Assembly: GCA_025360895.1 (NCBI GenBank)
Contig: JANYBF010000260.1
Span: 1-6,296 of the forward strand
Origin: Verrucomicrobiota bacterium
GTDB taxonomy: Bacteria; Verrucomicrobiota; Verrucomicrobiia; Limisphaerales; JADLHS01
Length of the DNA stretch: 6,296 nucleotides
Direction of reading: 5' to 3'
Under the pieces are notes generated by a model that saw only the letters and a program-made list of their open reading frames with translations, was not told where the DNA came from and searched no databases. Made by a program: the position numbers and the translations under genes. How positions within the stretch are numbered: position 1 is the first letter of the stretch; each line of letters begins with the position of its first letter. Below, in pieces: positions 1-5,575 of the stretch.

Positions 1-84
1 GCCGCTGGTGATCACCAACTGCACGGCCTGTTTCTTAAACTCAAGGTCGTAGGTCTTTCGGTTCGGTTTGGTTTTCGTGGACAT
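1..84 (-). CDS. IS3-family transposase OrfA, N-terminal 28 residues only
   Basis: An ATG at 84 on the minus strand opens a frame that runs off the left edge of the window. Its 28 residues begin MSTKTKPNRKTY and continue DLEFKKQAVQLV. This fits the opening helix of the IS3/IS911-type OrfA helix-turn-helix (basic start, then [RK]-x-Y-x-x-E-F-K-x-x-A-V-x-L-V). OrfA binds the terminal repeats of its element and is normally joined to the DDE transposase OrfB by a programmed frameshift. A purine-rich stretch (gagaaaga) about 10-17 nt upstream may be the ribosome site. Whether the gene is intact cannot be told. The longer minus-strand frame at 12-233 overlaps it in another register and has no family resemblance. 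Confidence 0.65.
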   Translation of the reverse strand, partial: MSTKTKPNRKTYDLEFKKQAVQLVITSG

Positions 85-111
85 GACGGGTTTTCTTTCT
101 CAGGTTCTCCG

Positions 112-141
112 CCCCTTGTCCACCATCTCGGGGGAACTTCA
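112..141 (-). repeat. Probable IS3-type terminal inverted repeat
   Basis: Read on the minus strand from 141 downward, the sequence starts TGAAGTTCCCCC and reaches TGGACAAGGGG. This is the usual look of an IS3-family tip just upstream of orfA. The partner repeat is outside the window, so the call depends on position and pattern. Confidence 0.45.
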
Positions 142-351
142 ATTGATTCGCCGTGGCGCGGGCGTTCGGTTTCTATTTCATGTACCGGCAGGGGCAACTC
201 TAATGCGCGGACGACGCGGGTAAAATGTAACATTTGGACGCTTGCCTTTCACCACCACACCGGCAGACTCGGATTTGTTCGCCAACAACACATTCTGAAT
301 CAGGCTTGGAAAAAACATGGATTCGAGTGGTTGACCAACAACGCAAGCGCC
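142..351. other. Spacer between the IS end and the H1-like gene
   Basis: No separate gene is supported here. The plus-strand frame of the downstream gene is open without a stop from position 1, but it has no ATG, GTG or TTG before the TTG at 331, so the open stretch may be chance in GC-rich DNA. A 13-nt dyad, AAATGT-a-ACATTT, lies at 223-235 and could be an operator or part of a promoter; a TAAAAT at 221-226 resembles a -10 box but has no good -35. The IS tip at about 141 may have separated the downstream gene from its original upstream region. Confidence 0.4.
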
Positions 352-801
352 ATGAAAAACAAAGCTGTCACCCCGGCCCCTCGGAAAACAAAGTTGGCTC
401 AAATCCGCCCGGCCAAAAAACCCGGAGCGCAGGCCGCCCGGCTGGCGGCGGATATTACCGCCCGCGAAGCCGAAGCTGCTAAGAAACGCGCAAACGAGGC
501 GAAGGTAAAGTTCAAGCGGGCCAAAAAGGTCTGGAAGCTGGCGCGCAAAGCGGCCAAACGCGCGGCGAAACGCGCCAAACAGGCTCACAAGCAATTGACC
601 GCGTTGACGAAAAAATTGAAGCCTTCAAAGAAGCGAACGACCGCCAAACCAGTTATTCGACAGGTCAAACCGGCGGCGAAAAAGAGATTCATTAAGCGAA
701 AACGGTCGGTTGCTCCGCTCACGACTTCATCGGCCCAAGTCCCCGAAGCGTTCGCTGCCCCTGCCTCGCTGGCTTCCGGTGACGAATCGTCAGCGGCCTG
801 A
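352..801 (+). CDS. Lys/Ala-rich histone H1-like / basic coiled-coil protein
   Basis: A 149-residue, very basic, low-complexity protein. Residues 1-24 are a Lys/Pro-rich head. Residues about 25-90 form an uninterrupted Ala/Lys/Arg-rich helix with blocks such as KKVWKLARKAAKRAAKRAKQ, likely a long amphipathic helix or coiled coil. Residues 91-119 are again Lys/Arg/Pro-rich like a histone H1 tail, and residues 120-149 are a neutral to acidic Ser/Ala tail. It has no signal peptide or membrane segment. Such proteins are usually thought to bind nucleic acid non-specifically; that role is inferred from composition, not from a catalytic or specific domain. I prefer the ATG at 352, although neither it nor the in-frame TTG at 331 (which would add 7 residues) has a clear SD. 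Codon-by-codon Lys/Ala composition, rather than homology, supports it as a real gene. Confidence 0.72.
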   Translation: MKNKAVTPAPRKTKLAQIRPAKKPGAQAARLAADITAREAEAAKKRANEAKVKFKRAKKVWKLARKAAKRAAKRAKQAHKQLTALTKKLKPSKKRTTAKPVIRQVKPAAKKRFIKRKRSVAPLTTSSAQVPEAFAAPASLASGDESSAA

Positions 802-1020
802 CTAGCACCAGCAGCCTCGCTCAGCGACGACTCACCAACGGCTGTCTTCGGCGGATAGGGATAAAGCTCGAGCGCTAATTTTTACCCTCATCAGATCAGA
901 ACCGGTCGCACTTCAAGGATGATGCAGAGGGGGCAACCATAGCTCGACCGACCGAATAAAGGGAAGGGGCGACCATCAGTCCTTCAAAGCGGAAGGCGGA
1001 AGCTTGGGATTTTGAATCCT
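802..1020. other. Spacer between convergent genes
   Basis: This 219-bp stretch separates the end of the H1-like gene from the end of mpl. It has no convincing coding frame or RNA gene. It holds a short imperfect stem near 868-880 followed by AATTTTTA, which could end the plus-strand transcript, and a small hairpin GGATT-TTG-AATCC at 1007-1019 directly beyond the mpl stop. Both are weak. Confidence 0.4.
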
Positions 1021-2415
1021 TCACCGCCGCCCCAACCGCTCCAGCAATTTTCCGTGAATCCCGCCAAAGTCACCATTGCTGAACACGCACACAATATCCC
1101 CTCCCTGCACTTTCGTTGCGAGGTGGGCGACAATGGCATCCGCGTCGGGCAGATACGCGGCAGTTTTGCCCAAAGTCGCCAAGTCGGCCATCAACTGTTC
1201 CGGGTTCAATCGCTCTTCCGGGGCGAGCAATTCCAGTCGCGCGATTTGCGACACGACCACGCCGTCGGCATCGGCGAAAGATTCGGCCAGTTCGCACTGG
1301 AAGATTTTCCGACGTGTCGTGTTACTGCGCGGCTCGAAGACGGCCCAAATTTTTTCCTTCGCATACTTGATGCGCAAGGCCCGCAGCGTTTCGCGGAGGG
1401 CCGTCGGATGATGGCCGAAATCGTCAATCACCGTCACGCCACCGGCGATGCCGCGGACTTCCATACGCCGCTTGATCCCCTTGAACGTGTCGAAGGCGGA
1501 CTGGATTTCCTTGTTCGACAGCCCGCAATGCTTGGCCGCTGCGACCACGGCCAGGGCATTGCGCACGTTGAATTCACCCGCCACATTCAGGTGAAATCGG
1601 GCGCTGGGAATCTCAAACTCGCTGGCGGTTGGGCCCAGCCGCACATTCGTTGCCCGGACCGCATTGTTCTCGCCGAGACCGAAACGTTTCACCGGACAGA
1701 AATTCACATTGAGCAGCGGGGCGAGGTTTGGATCGTCGCCATTGCCGAGCAGCAGACCATTGCGCGGCACGAGCCGGATGAAATGACTGAACGTCTTCTG
1801 CACCGCCGCAAGGTCGGCGAAGATGTCGGCGTGATCGAACTCGAGGTTGTTGATGATCGCGACTTCCGGCAGGTAATGGATGAACTTGCTGCGCTTATCG
1901 AAGAACGCCGTGTCGTATTCGTCGCCCTCGATGATGAACCATTCGCTATCCGTGAACCGCGCGCCCTGGCTGAGATTATTGGGAATGCCGCCGATGAGAT
2001 AGCTCGGGTTCAATCCGTTGTGCTCGAATACCCATGTCAGCAACGAAGTGGTCGTAGTTTTGCCATGCGTGCCGGCGATGACAATGGCCCGTTTGCCGCG
2101 GATGAAGAATTCACGCAATAAATCCGGCAGCGAACAGAACCGCAACTTGTGGTCGAGACAGAATTCCGCCTCCGGATTGCCGCGCGAAATGGCGTTGCCG
2201 ATGACGACGAGGTCGGGCTTGTGGGCCAGATTCTTCTCCGCGTAGCCGTTCATCACCTTGACTTGGCGGCTTGCAAGGAACGACGCCATCGGCTCATAGA
2301 CGTTGCTGTCCGAGCCGGTGACACTGAAACCCTTTTCCAACAGGGCGACGGCCGCGGCGGCCATGGCGGTGCCGCCGATGCCAACAAAGTGAACGGATTT
2401 GATTTCGGAAAACAT
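1021..2415 (-). CDS. mpl: UDP-N-acetylmuramate:L-alanyl-gamma-D-glutamyl-meso-diaminopimelate ligase (murein peptide ligase)
   Basis: Mpl is a cytoplasmic Mur-family ligase that uses ATP to join the recovered tripeptide L-Ala-gamma-D-Glu-meso-DAP to UDP-MurNAc, returning cell-wall turnover peptide to peptidoglycan synthesis. The protein is 464 residues, close to E. coli Mpl (457). Seen in order: the N-terminal nucleotide-binding loop VHFVGIGGTAM (8-18), the ATP P-loop GTHGKTTTT (115-123), the EGDEYDTAFFDKRSKF stretch that distinguishes Mpl from MurC (163-178), FDHADIF (193-199), GEFNVRNALAV (280-290), FKGIKRRMEV (311-320), a DDFGHHPTA motif (331-339), EPRSNTTRR (361-369) and the C-terminal SNGDFGGIH (446-454). 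Usual forms of two of these are DDFAHHPTA and SNGGFGGIH, so there are two mild substitutions. I start at the ATG at 2415 because it places the GIGG loop at the usual distance; a TTG at 2427 would add four residues. No other murein gene is adjacent, so it is probably transcribed alone. Confidence 0.95.
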   Translation of the reverse strand: MFSEIKSVHFVGIGGTAMAAAAVALLEKGFSVTGSDSNVYEPMASFLASRQVKVMNGYAEKNLAHKPDLVVIGNAISRGNPEAEFCLDHKLRFCSLPDLLREFFIRGKRAIVIAGTHGKTTTTSLLTWVFEHNGLNPSYLIGGIPNNLSQGARFTDSEWFIIEGDEYDTAFFDKRSKFIHYLPEVAIINNLEFDHADIFADLAAVQKTFSHFIRLVPRNGLLLGNGDDPNLAPLLNVNFCPVKRFGLGENNAVRATNVRLGPTASEFEIPSARFHLNVAGEFNVRNALAVVAAAKHCGLSNKEIQSAFDTFKGIKRRMEVRGIAGGVTVIDDFGHHPTALRETLRALRIKYAKEKIWAVFEPRSNTTRRKIFQCELAESFADADGVVVSQIARLELLAPEERLNPEQLMADLATLGKTAAYLPDADAIVAHLATKVQGGDIVCVFSNGDFGGIHGKLLERLGRR

Positions 2416-2440
2416 CGCCTCTGACAATAGGCAAAATCAG

Positions 2441-2456
2441 CCCGCAGGAAAGCGGG
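2441..2456 (-). promoter_or_regulatory. Small hairpin upstream of mpl
   Basis: CCCGC (2441-2445) and GCGGG (2452-2456) are perfect 5-nt arms around a 6-nt loop, ending 25 nt before the mpl ATG. If transcribed from further upstream it would sit in the mpl leader. Its role is unknown, and a stem this short can occur by chance. Confidence 0.25.
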
Positions 2457-2466
2457 AAAGTTTTGA

Positions 2467-2490
2467 AATTTCTCGCTTGAACTCGAAATT
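2467..2490. repeat. Dyad AATTTC-N12-GAAATT in the divergent spacer
   Basis: Six-nt arms at 2467-2472 and 2485-2490 are perfectly complementary around a 12-nt spacer, inside the AT-richest part of the mpl/RRM divergent region. Three TTGAA words (from 2463, 2477 and 2489) overlap it. The spacing resembles a binding site for a dimeric regulator or promoter elements, but no complete -35/-10 pair can be made with confidence. Confidence 0.25.
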
Positions 2491-2550
2491 GAACCTGTCA
2501 GGGTGAAGTCGTCTGATAGATAGCGTGTCGCTTTCACGGCATGGTAAATC

Positions 2551-2623
2551 TTCAAGTGAACTCGGTTCAGTGATGATTTGAAACCCGGTGGTCGGGAACA
2601 GTCGGGAGATAGCACGGTACCGT
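2551..2623 (+). promoter_or_regulatory. Dyad-rich leader upstream of the RRM gene
   Basis: Several inverted repeats lie close together before the RRM start. TTCAA (2551-2555) pairs with TTGAA (2578-2582) and encloses TGAAC (2557-2561) with GTTCA (2565-2569). CCCG (2584-2587) pairs with CGGG (2593-2596). ACGGTACCGT (2614-2623) is a perfect 10-nt palindrome 16 nt before the ATG. Bacterial RNA-binding protein genes are often controlled through structured leaders, so an RNA switch or autoregulatory site is possible; this is inference from structure alone. Confidence 0.35.
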
Positions 2624-2639
2624 CTAGAACATTGCATCC

Positions 2640-3002
2640 ATGAGCACGAAACTGTTTGTTGGAAACCTCTCCTTCAAAATCACCGAAAACGACCTCCAGG
2701 ACGCCTTCGCGGCGCATGGCTCGGTCGTGGAAACCAACCTGATGATGGACCGGATGTCGGGCCGCCCGCGCGGCTTTGCGTTCGTGACCATGAGTTCCGA
2801 AGACGAAGCCCAAAGGGCGATCGAAGCCTTGAACGGCAAGGAACTCGATGGCCGCGCCTTGACGGTCAATGTCGCGCGCCCGCGCGAAGAACGTCCGCCC
2901 GGGGGCGGCGGTGGGGGCGGCGGACGGGGTCCCCGTCGCGACTACGGCGGTGGTGACCGTGGTGGTGGGGGCGGCGGCGGTGGCGGACGTGGGCGCTACT
3001 AA
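2640..3002 (+). CDS. Single-RRM RNA-binding protein with Gly/Arg-rich tail
   Basis: A complete 120-residue protein. Residues 3-80 form one RNA recognition motif: RNP2 is LFVGNL (5-10) and RNP1 is RGFAFVTM (44-51), with the usual ALNGKELDGRALTVNVA ending (63-79). Residues 86-120 are a low-complexity tail of Gly runs (8 and 9 in a row) broken by Arg, Asp and Tyr, ending RGRY, like eukaryotic RGG proteins and the cyanobacterial Rbp family. Such proteins bind single-stranded RNA in the cytoplasm and are often cold- or stress-induced as RNA chaperones. That role is known of relatives and inferred here. RNP2 and RNP1 both carry the aromatic residue used for base stacking (F6, F46, F48). The ATG at 2640 starts directly at the RRM and fits the family, yet no SD lies within 15 nt; the nearest purine block (GGGAG, 2604-2608) is too far away. 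It is divergent from mpl. Confidence 0.93.
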   Translation: MSTKLFVGNLSFKITENDLQDAFAAHGSVVETNLMMDRMSGRPRGFAFVTMSSEDEAQRAIEALNGKELDGRALTVNVARPREERPPGGGGGGGGRGPRRDYGGGDRGGGGGGGGGRGRY

Positions 3003-3020
3003 TCCTTGATTTTGATTTCA

Positions 3021-3057
3021 GCACGGGGCTTGCATCGTGCAGTCTCCGCTTTTTTTT
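3021..3057 (+). terminator. Possible terminator after the RRM gene
   Basis: GCACG (3021-3025) and CGTGC (3036-3040) form a 5-bp stem with a 10-nt loop, followed nine nt later by eight T residues (3050-3057). The short stem and the gap before the T run make it a weak intrinsic terminator. It lies 18 nt after the RRM stop and would separate that gene from the lipoprotein gene. Confidence 0.35.
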
Positions 3058-3149
3058 GGGGGGGTGGCCGCATCCAATGCGCGGGATCGTTTTGCGCGAG
3101 ATTCACTTGGGTCGCGAGCTGCCGTCGCGCTATGCTGCCGCAGTATCAA

Positions 3150-5357
3150 ATGAAACTCGCGGCGATCTCCTTTTTAGCGCCAACCCTGGTGGTTGGGCTG
3201 AGCGCGTGCAACCGACCGCACAACCAAACCAACCCCAACTCCGCTGTCACCACCAACCAACCGGCTTTGCACTTGCACACCAACCGTCTTGCGCGTGAAA
3301 AATCGCCCTACCTCCTGCAACACGCGCATAATCCAGTGGATTGGTATGCGTGGGGCGACGAAGCGTTCGCCCGGGCACGCGCGGAAAACAAACCCATCTT
3401 CCTCAGCATCGGTTACTCGACGTGCCACTGGTGTCACGTCATGGAACGCGAATCGTTCGAGGACCAAAAGATTGGCACATTCCTCCAAGAGCATTTCATC
3501 AGCATCAAACTGGACCGCGAAGAGCGCCCGGACGTGGATAAAATTTACATGACTTTTGTGCAATCTACGACAGGCGGCGGCGGCTGGCCGTTGAATGTTT
3601 TCCTGACTCCGGATCGTAAGCCGTTTTTTGGCGGCACTTATTTCCCACCGGACAACCGCTACGGGCGCGGCAGTTTCATGTCCGTGCTGCAACAAGTCGC
3701 CGAGGTCTGGCGAGAGCGCCACGGCGAAGTTGCCGCCTCCGCCGACGAAATTCACACCCGACTCGAACTCGCGACGGCGACTGTAGTAGCGTCCAATCTC
3801 GTTCTGACCGCCGACACGGTGCGGCGGGCCGGCGCGATGTTTAAAGAAGCCTATGACCCGAAGAACGGTGGTTTCGGCGGAGCGCCCAAGTTTCCCCAGC
3901 CGAGCCAGCCCGCCTTTCTGCTCCGCCACGCCCGGCGCTTCAAAGACGACGAAGCCACGCGCATGGTCTTGCTGACCTGCGATCACATGGCTGCGGGTGG
4001 CATCAATGATCAACTGGGCGGCGGTTTCGCCCGTTATTCCGTGGATGCCGAATGGCTGGTGCCGCATTTCGAAAAAATGCTGTATGACAACGCGCAGTTG
4101 CTCAACCTCTACCTCGACGCTTATCTCATCCGCGGTGAACCGCGTTTCGCCAGCGTGGCGCGCGACATCATTCGCTATATCCAGCGCGACATGACGCATC
4201 CCGATGGCGGCTTTTACTCCGCCGAAGATGCCGACAGCGAAGGGCACGAGGGCAAATTCTACTGCTGGACTCACGCCGAATTGTCGAAGTTGCTGACGCC
4301 GGAGGAATTCAATGTCGCCGCGCTTTATTTTGGCATCACGAAGGAAGGGAACTTTGAGGATCACAGCCATCCGACGCCGTTATCCGGTCAGAACGTATTG
4401 AGTGTAGCCGCCGACGTGAGAAGGCGACCCCCAGATGCTCAACAGAATCCGCCTCCTCACGTCGGCGGCTACGATGACGAGTTGCTCAATTCCGCCAAAC
4501 AGAAGATGTTCGCCACACGCAGCCAGCGGATCCGCCCCCATCTCGACGACAAAGTCCTCGCTTCATGGAACGGCTTGATGCTGGGCGCCATGGCCCGGGC
4601 TTATGCCGTGCTGGGCGACGAAACCTATCGCACGACCGCGGAGAAAAATCTGACATTCATTCAAACGCAGTTATGGAACACGAAATCCCGGACGCTGTAC
4701 CACCGCTGGCGGGATGGTGAGCGCGACCACGTGCAACTGCTCGAAGCCTACGCCTTCCAACTTGAAGGCGTCATTTGCCTCTACGAGGCGACCCTCGACC
4801 CCAAGCACCTCGACTTCGCCATTGCGCTGGCGGAGTCAATGATCGCGAAATTTTATGACGCGGAGAACGGTGGATTCTGGCAAGGCGCGGCGGATTCATC
4901 CGACCTCATCCTGCGGGTGAAGGACGACTACGACGGAGCCGAGCCGTCCGGCAATTCCGTCGCCACCCTCGCCCTGCTGAAACTGGCGGCTATCACCGAC
5001 CGTGCCGATTTCAAAACACCCGCCGAAACCACGCTGCGCTTGTTTGGGTCAAAACTGGAGAAAACCCCGCAGGCCCTGCCCTACATGTTGCACGCGCTGG
5101 ATTTCTCACTGGAAGAGCCACGTCGCGTCGTCATTGCTGGCGATCCACAGTCTGCCACTGCGCGGGCGTTAATTCACGCGGCGCATTCGGTTTATCAACC
5201 GAATAAAGTCGTATTGGGCAATGCGGGCAGCGTGGAAGAATTCGCCCGCACGTTGCCAGCGAAGGACGGTCCCATGGTTTATTTATGCACCGGCAAGGCG
5301 TGTCAGCCACCGACCAACGATGCGCAAGAGCTACGGCGATTGCTCATCAGTCCGTAA
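3150..5357 (+). CDS. Lipoprotein with YyaL/DUF255-type thioredoxin fold and six-hairpin domain
   Basis: The 735-residue product starts at ATG 3150 with a lipoprotein signal: M-K, a hydrophobic core and lipobox LSAC (17-20), giving a lipidated C20. An Asn/Thr-rich linker (21-45) follows. Residues about 46-165 carry the N-terminal thioredoxin-like domain of the YyaL/SPATA20 family (Thioredox_DsbH, DUF255): SPYLLQHAHNPVDW (52-65), CHWC redox pair at C92 and C95, LDREERPDVD (121-130), GGWPLNVFLTPD (144-155) and TYFPP (163-167). Residues about 225-640 are the alpha/alpha six-hairpin-like part, with GGFGGAPKFPQ (240-250), HFEKMLYDNAQLL (306-318), EDADSEG (359-365) and HLDDKVLASWNGLML (464-478). The end (VYLCTGKACQPP, 710-721) matches the family's closing Cys motif. 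The exact reaction is not established for the family. The frame is open back to a TTG at 3006, but only 3150 gives a signal peptide; ATG 3132 would add six residues. No clear SD is visible. Residues 419-441 are encoded by a palindromic repeat. Confidence 0.93.
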   Translation: MKLAAISFLAPTLVVGLSACNRPHNQTNPNSAVTTNQPALHLHTNRLAREKSPYLLQHAHNPVDWYAWGDEAFARARAENKPIFLSIGYSTCHWCHVMERESFEDQKIGTFLQEHFISIKLDREERPDVDKIYMTFVQSTTGGGGWPLNVFLTPDRKPFFGGTYFPPDNRYGRGSFMSVLQQVAEVWRERHGEVAASADEIHTRLELATATVVASNLVLTADTVRRAGAMFKEAYDPKNGGFGGAPKFPQPSQPAFLLRHARRFKDDEATRMVLLTCDHMAAGGINDQLGGGFARYSVDAEWLVPHFEKMLYDNAQLLNLYLDAYLIRGEPRFASVARDIIRYIQRDMTHPDGGFYSAEDADSEGHEGKFYCWTHAELSKLLTPEEFNVAALYFGITKEGNFEDHSHPTPLSGQNVLSVAADVRRRPPDAQQNPPPHVGGYDDELLNSAKQKMFATRSQRIRPHLDDKVLASWNGLMLGAMARAYAVLGDETYRTTAEKNLTFIQTQLWNTKSRTLYHRWRDGERDHVQLLEAYAFQLEGVICLYEATLDPKHLDFAIALAESMIAKFYDAENGGFWQGAADSSDLILRVKDDYDGAEPSGNSVATLALLKLAAITDRADFKTPAETTLRLFGSKLEKTPQALPYMLHALDFSLEEPRRVVIAGDPQSATARALIHAAHSVYQPNKVVLGNAGSVEEFARTLPAKDGPMVYLCTGKACQPPTNDAQELRRLLISP
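4404..4472. repeat. Intragenic 69-nt palindromic (REP/MITE-like) element
   Basis: Arms 4404-4426 and 4450-4472 are 23 nt each and complementary at 22 positions; the only mismatch is A4421 against C4455. A 23-nt loop separates them. The left arm starts GTAGCCGCCGACGTGAG. The element begins at the first base of codon 419 and ends at the last base of codon 441 of the lipoprotein gene, so it adds 23 in-frame residues with no stop. The encoded segment is Arg/Pro/Gln-rich (for example VRRRPPDAQQNPPP), unlike the surrounding domain. It lies in a linker between the conserved NVL and HLDDK motifs, where relatives vary. No second copy is in the window. The element's identity as a dispersed repeat is inferred from its structure. 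Confidence 0.85.
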
Positions 5358-5363
5358 GAATTT

Positions 5364-5377
5364 TGGGCAAACGCCCA
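5364..5377 (+). terminator. Weak hairpin after the lipoprotein gene
   Basis: TGGGC (5364-5368) and GCCCA (5373-5377) make a 5-bp stem with a 4-nt AAAC loop, seven nt after the stop codon. Only a short CTTTG follows, so it could be a weak terminator or a 3'-end stabilising stem. Confidence 0.3.
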
Positions 5378-5472
5378 TGGCTTTGAGACGACCTGCCCGG
5401 GGCACTTTGACTGCGCGCCGGGATTTTGCCGACGATCTCCCACTCCGTTTTCCCAACAAACCTTAGACTTAA

Positions 5473-5513
5473 AAGTTTCCTCCAAGTTTCCCCCGGGGGA
5501 AATAAATGATAAT
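5473..5513 (+). promoter_or_regulatory. Candidate promoter/operator of the small gene
   Basis: Two tandem 11-nt units, AAGTTTCCTCC (5473-5483) and AAGTTTCCCCC (5484-5494), differ at one base. The second runs into a perfect 16-nt palindrome, TTTCCCCCGGGGGAAA (5487-5502). Directly after it is TGATAAT (5507-5513), which contains a good -10-like GATAAT. No consensus -35 is found at 16-18 bp, so the site may need an activator bound at the repeats, or the palindrome may be a repressor site. The small gene starts 63 nt beyond the -10-like box. Confidence 0.4.
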
Positions 5514-5575
5514 GAACGGATCCCTGCGGCGGCATGAAGTTTGCGATTAGCTCTTCCTTGTTAGGACGTACATTT

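Larger units (their letters stand above)
1..141 (-). mobile_element. End of an IS3-family insertion sequence (partial)
   Basis: The start of an IS3-type OrfA lies on the minus strand at 1-84. About 30 bp beyond its start codon is a sequence that, read on the minus strand from 141, begins TGAAGTTCCCCC and continues to a TGGACAAGGGG block. Many IS3-family terminal repeats have this form: TG at the tip, a C-run, then TGGACA. I therefore place the tip of the element at about 141. The rest of the element, including OrfB and the other terminal repeat, is left of the window, so neither the repeat pairing nor a target duplication can be checked. The family assignment rests on the OrfA start plus this terminal pattern. 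Confidence 0.55.

Noticed and set aside
12..233. Minus-strand frame over the left end
   Set aside because: It overlaps the IS3 OrfA start in a different register and gives an unrecognisable Arg/Pro-rich product; the short frame starting at 84 carries the transposase signature.
178..594. Minus-strand frame of 138 codons opposite the H1-like gene
   Set aside because: Its Phe/Gly/Leu-rich translation is what the complement of Lys/Ala/Arg codons gives. It has no family match and conflicts with the plus-strand gene.
1012..2121. Long plus-strand reading frame of 369 codons opposite mpl
   Set aside because: It is the antisense of a clear mpl gene with all Mur-ligase motifs. The translation has no recognisable domain and reflects GC-biased codon use.
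2903..2996. GGC/GGT-rich stretch considered as a DNA tandem repeat
   Set aside because: It encodes the Gly/Arg tail typical of RRM proteins. The repeat is explained by protein composition, although it may be prone to length changes.
3006..3149. N-terminal extension of the lipoprotein gene from a TTG at 3006
   Set aside because: It would place 48 poorly conserved residues before a clean signal peptide and translate through the T8-G7 tract and a probable terminator.
3174..4370. Long minus-strand reading frame of 398 codons opposite the lipoprotein gene
   Set aside because: It is fully antisense to the conserved thioredoxin-like and six-hairpin coding region and shows no domain of its own.
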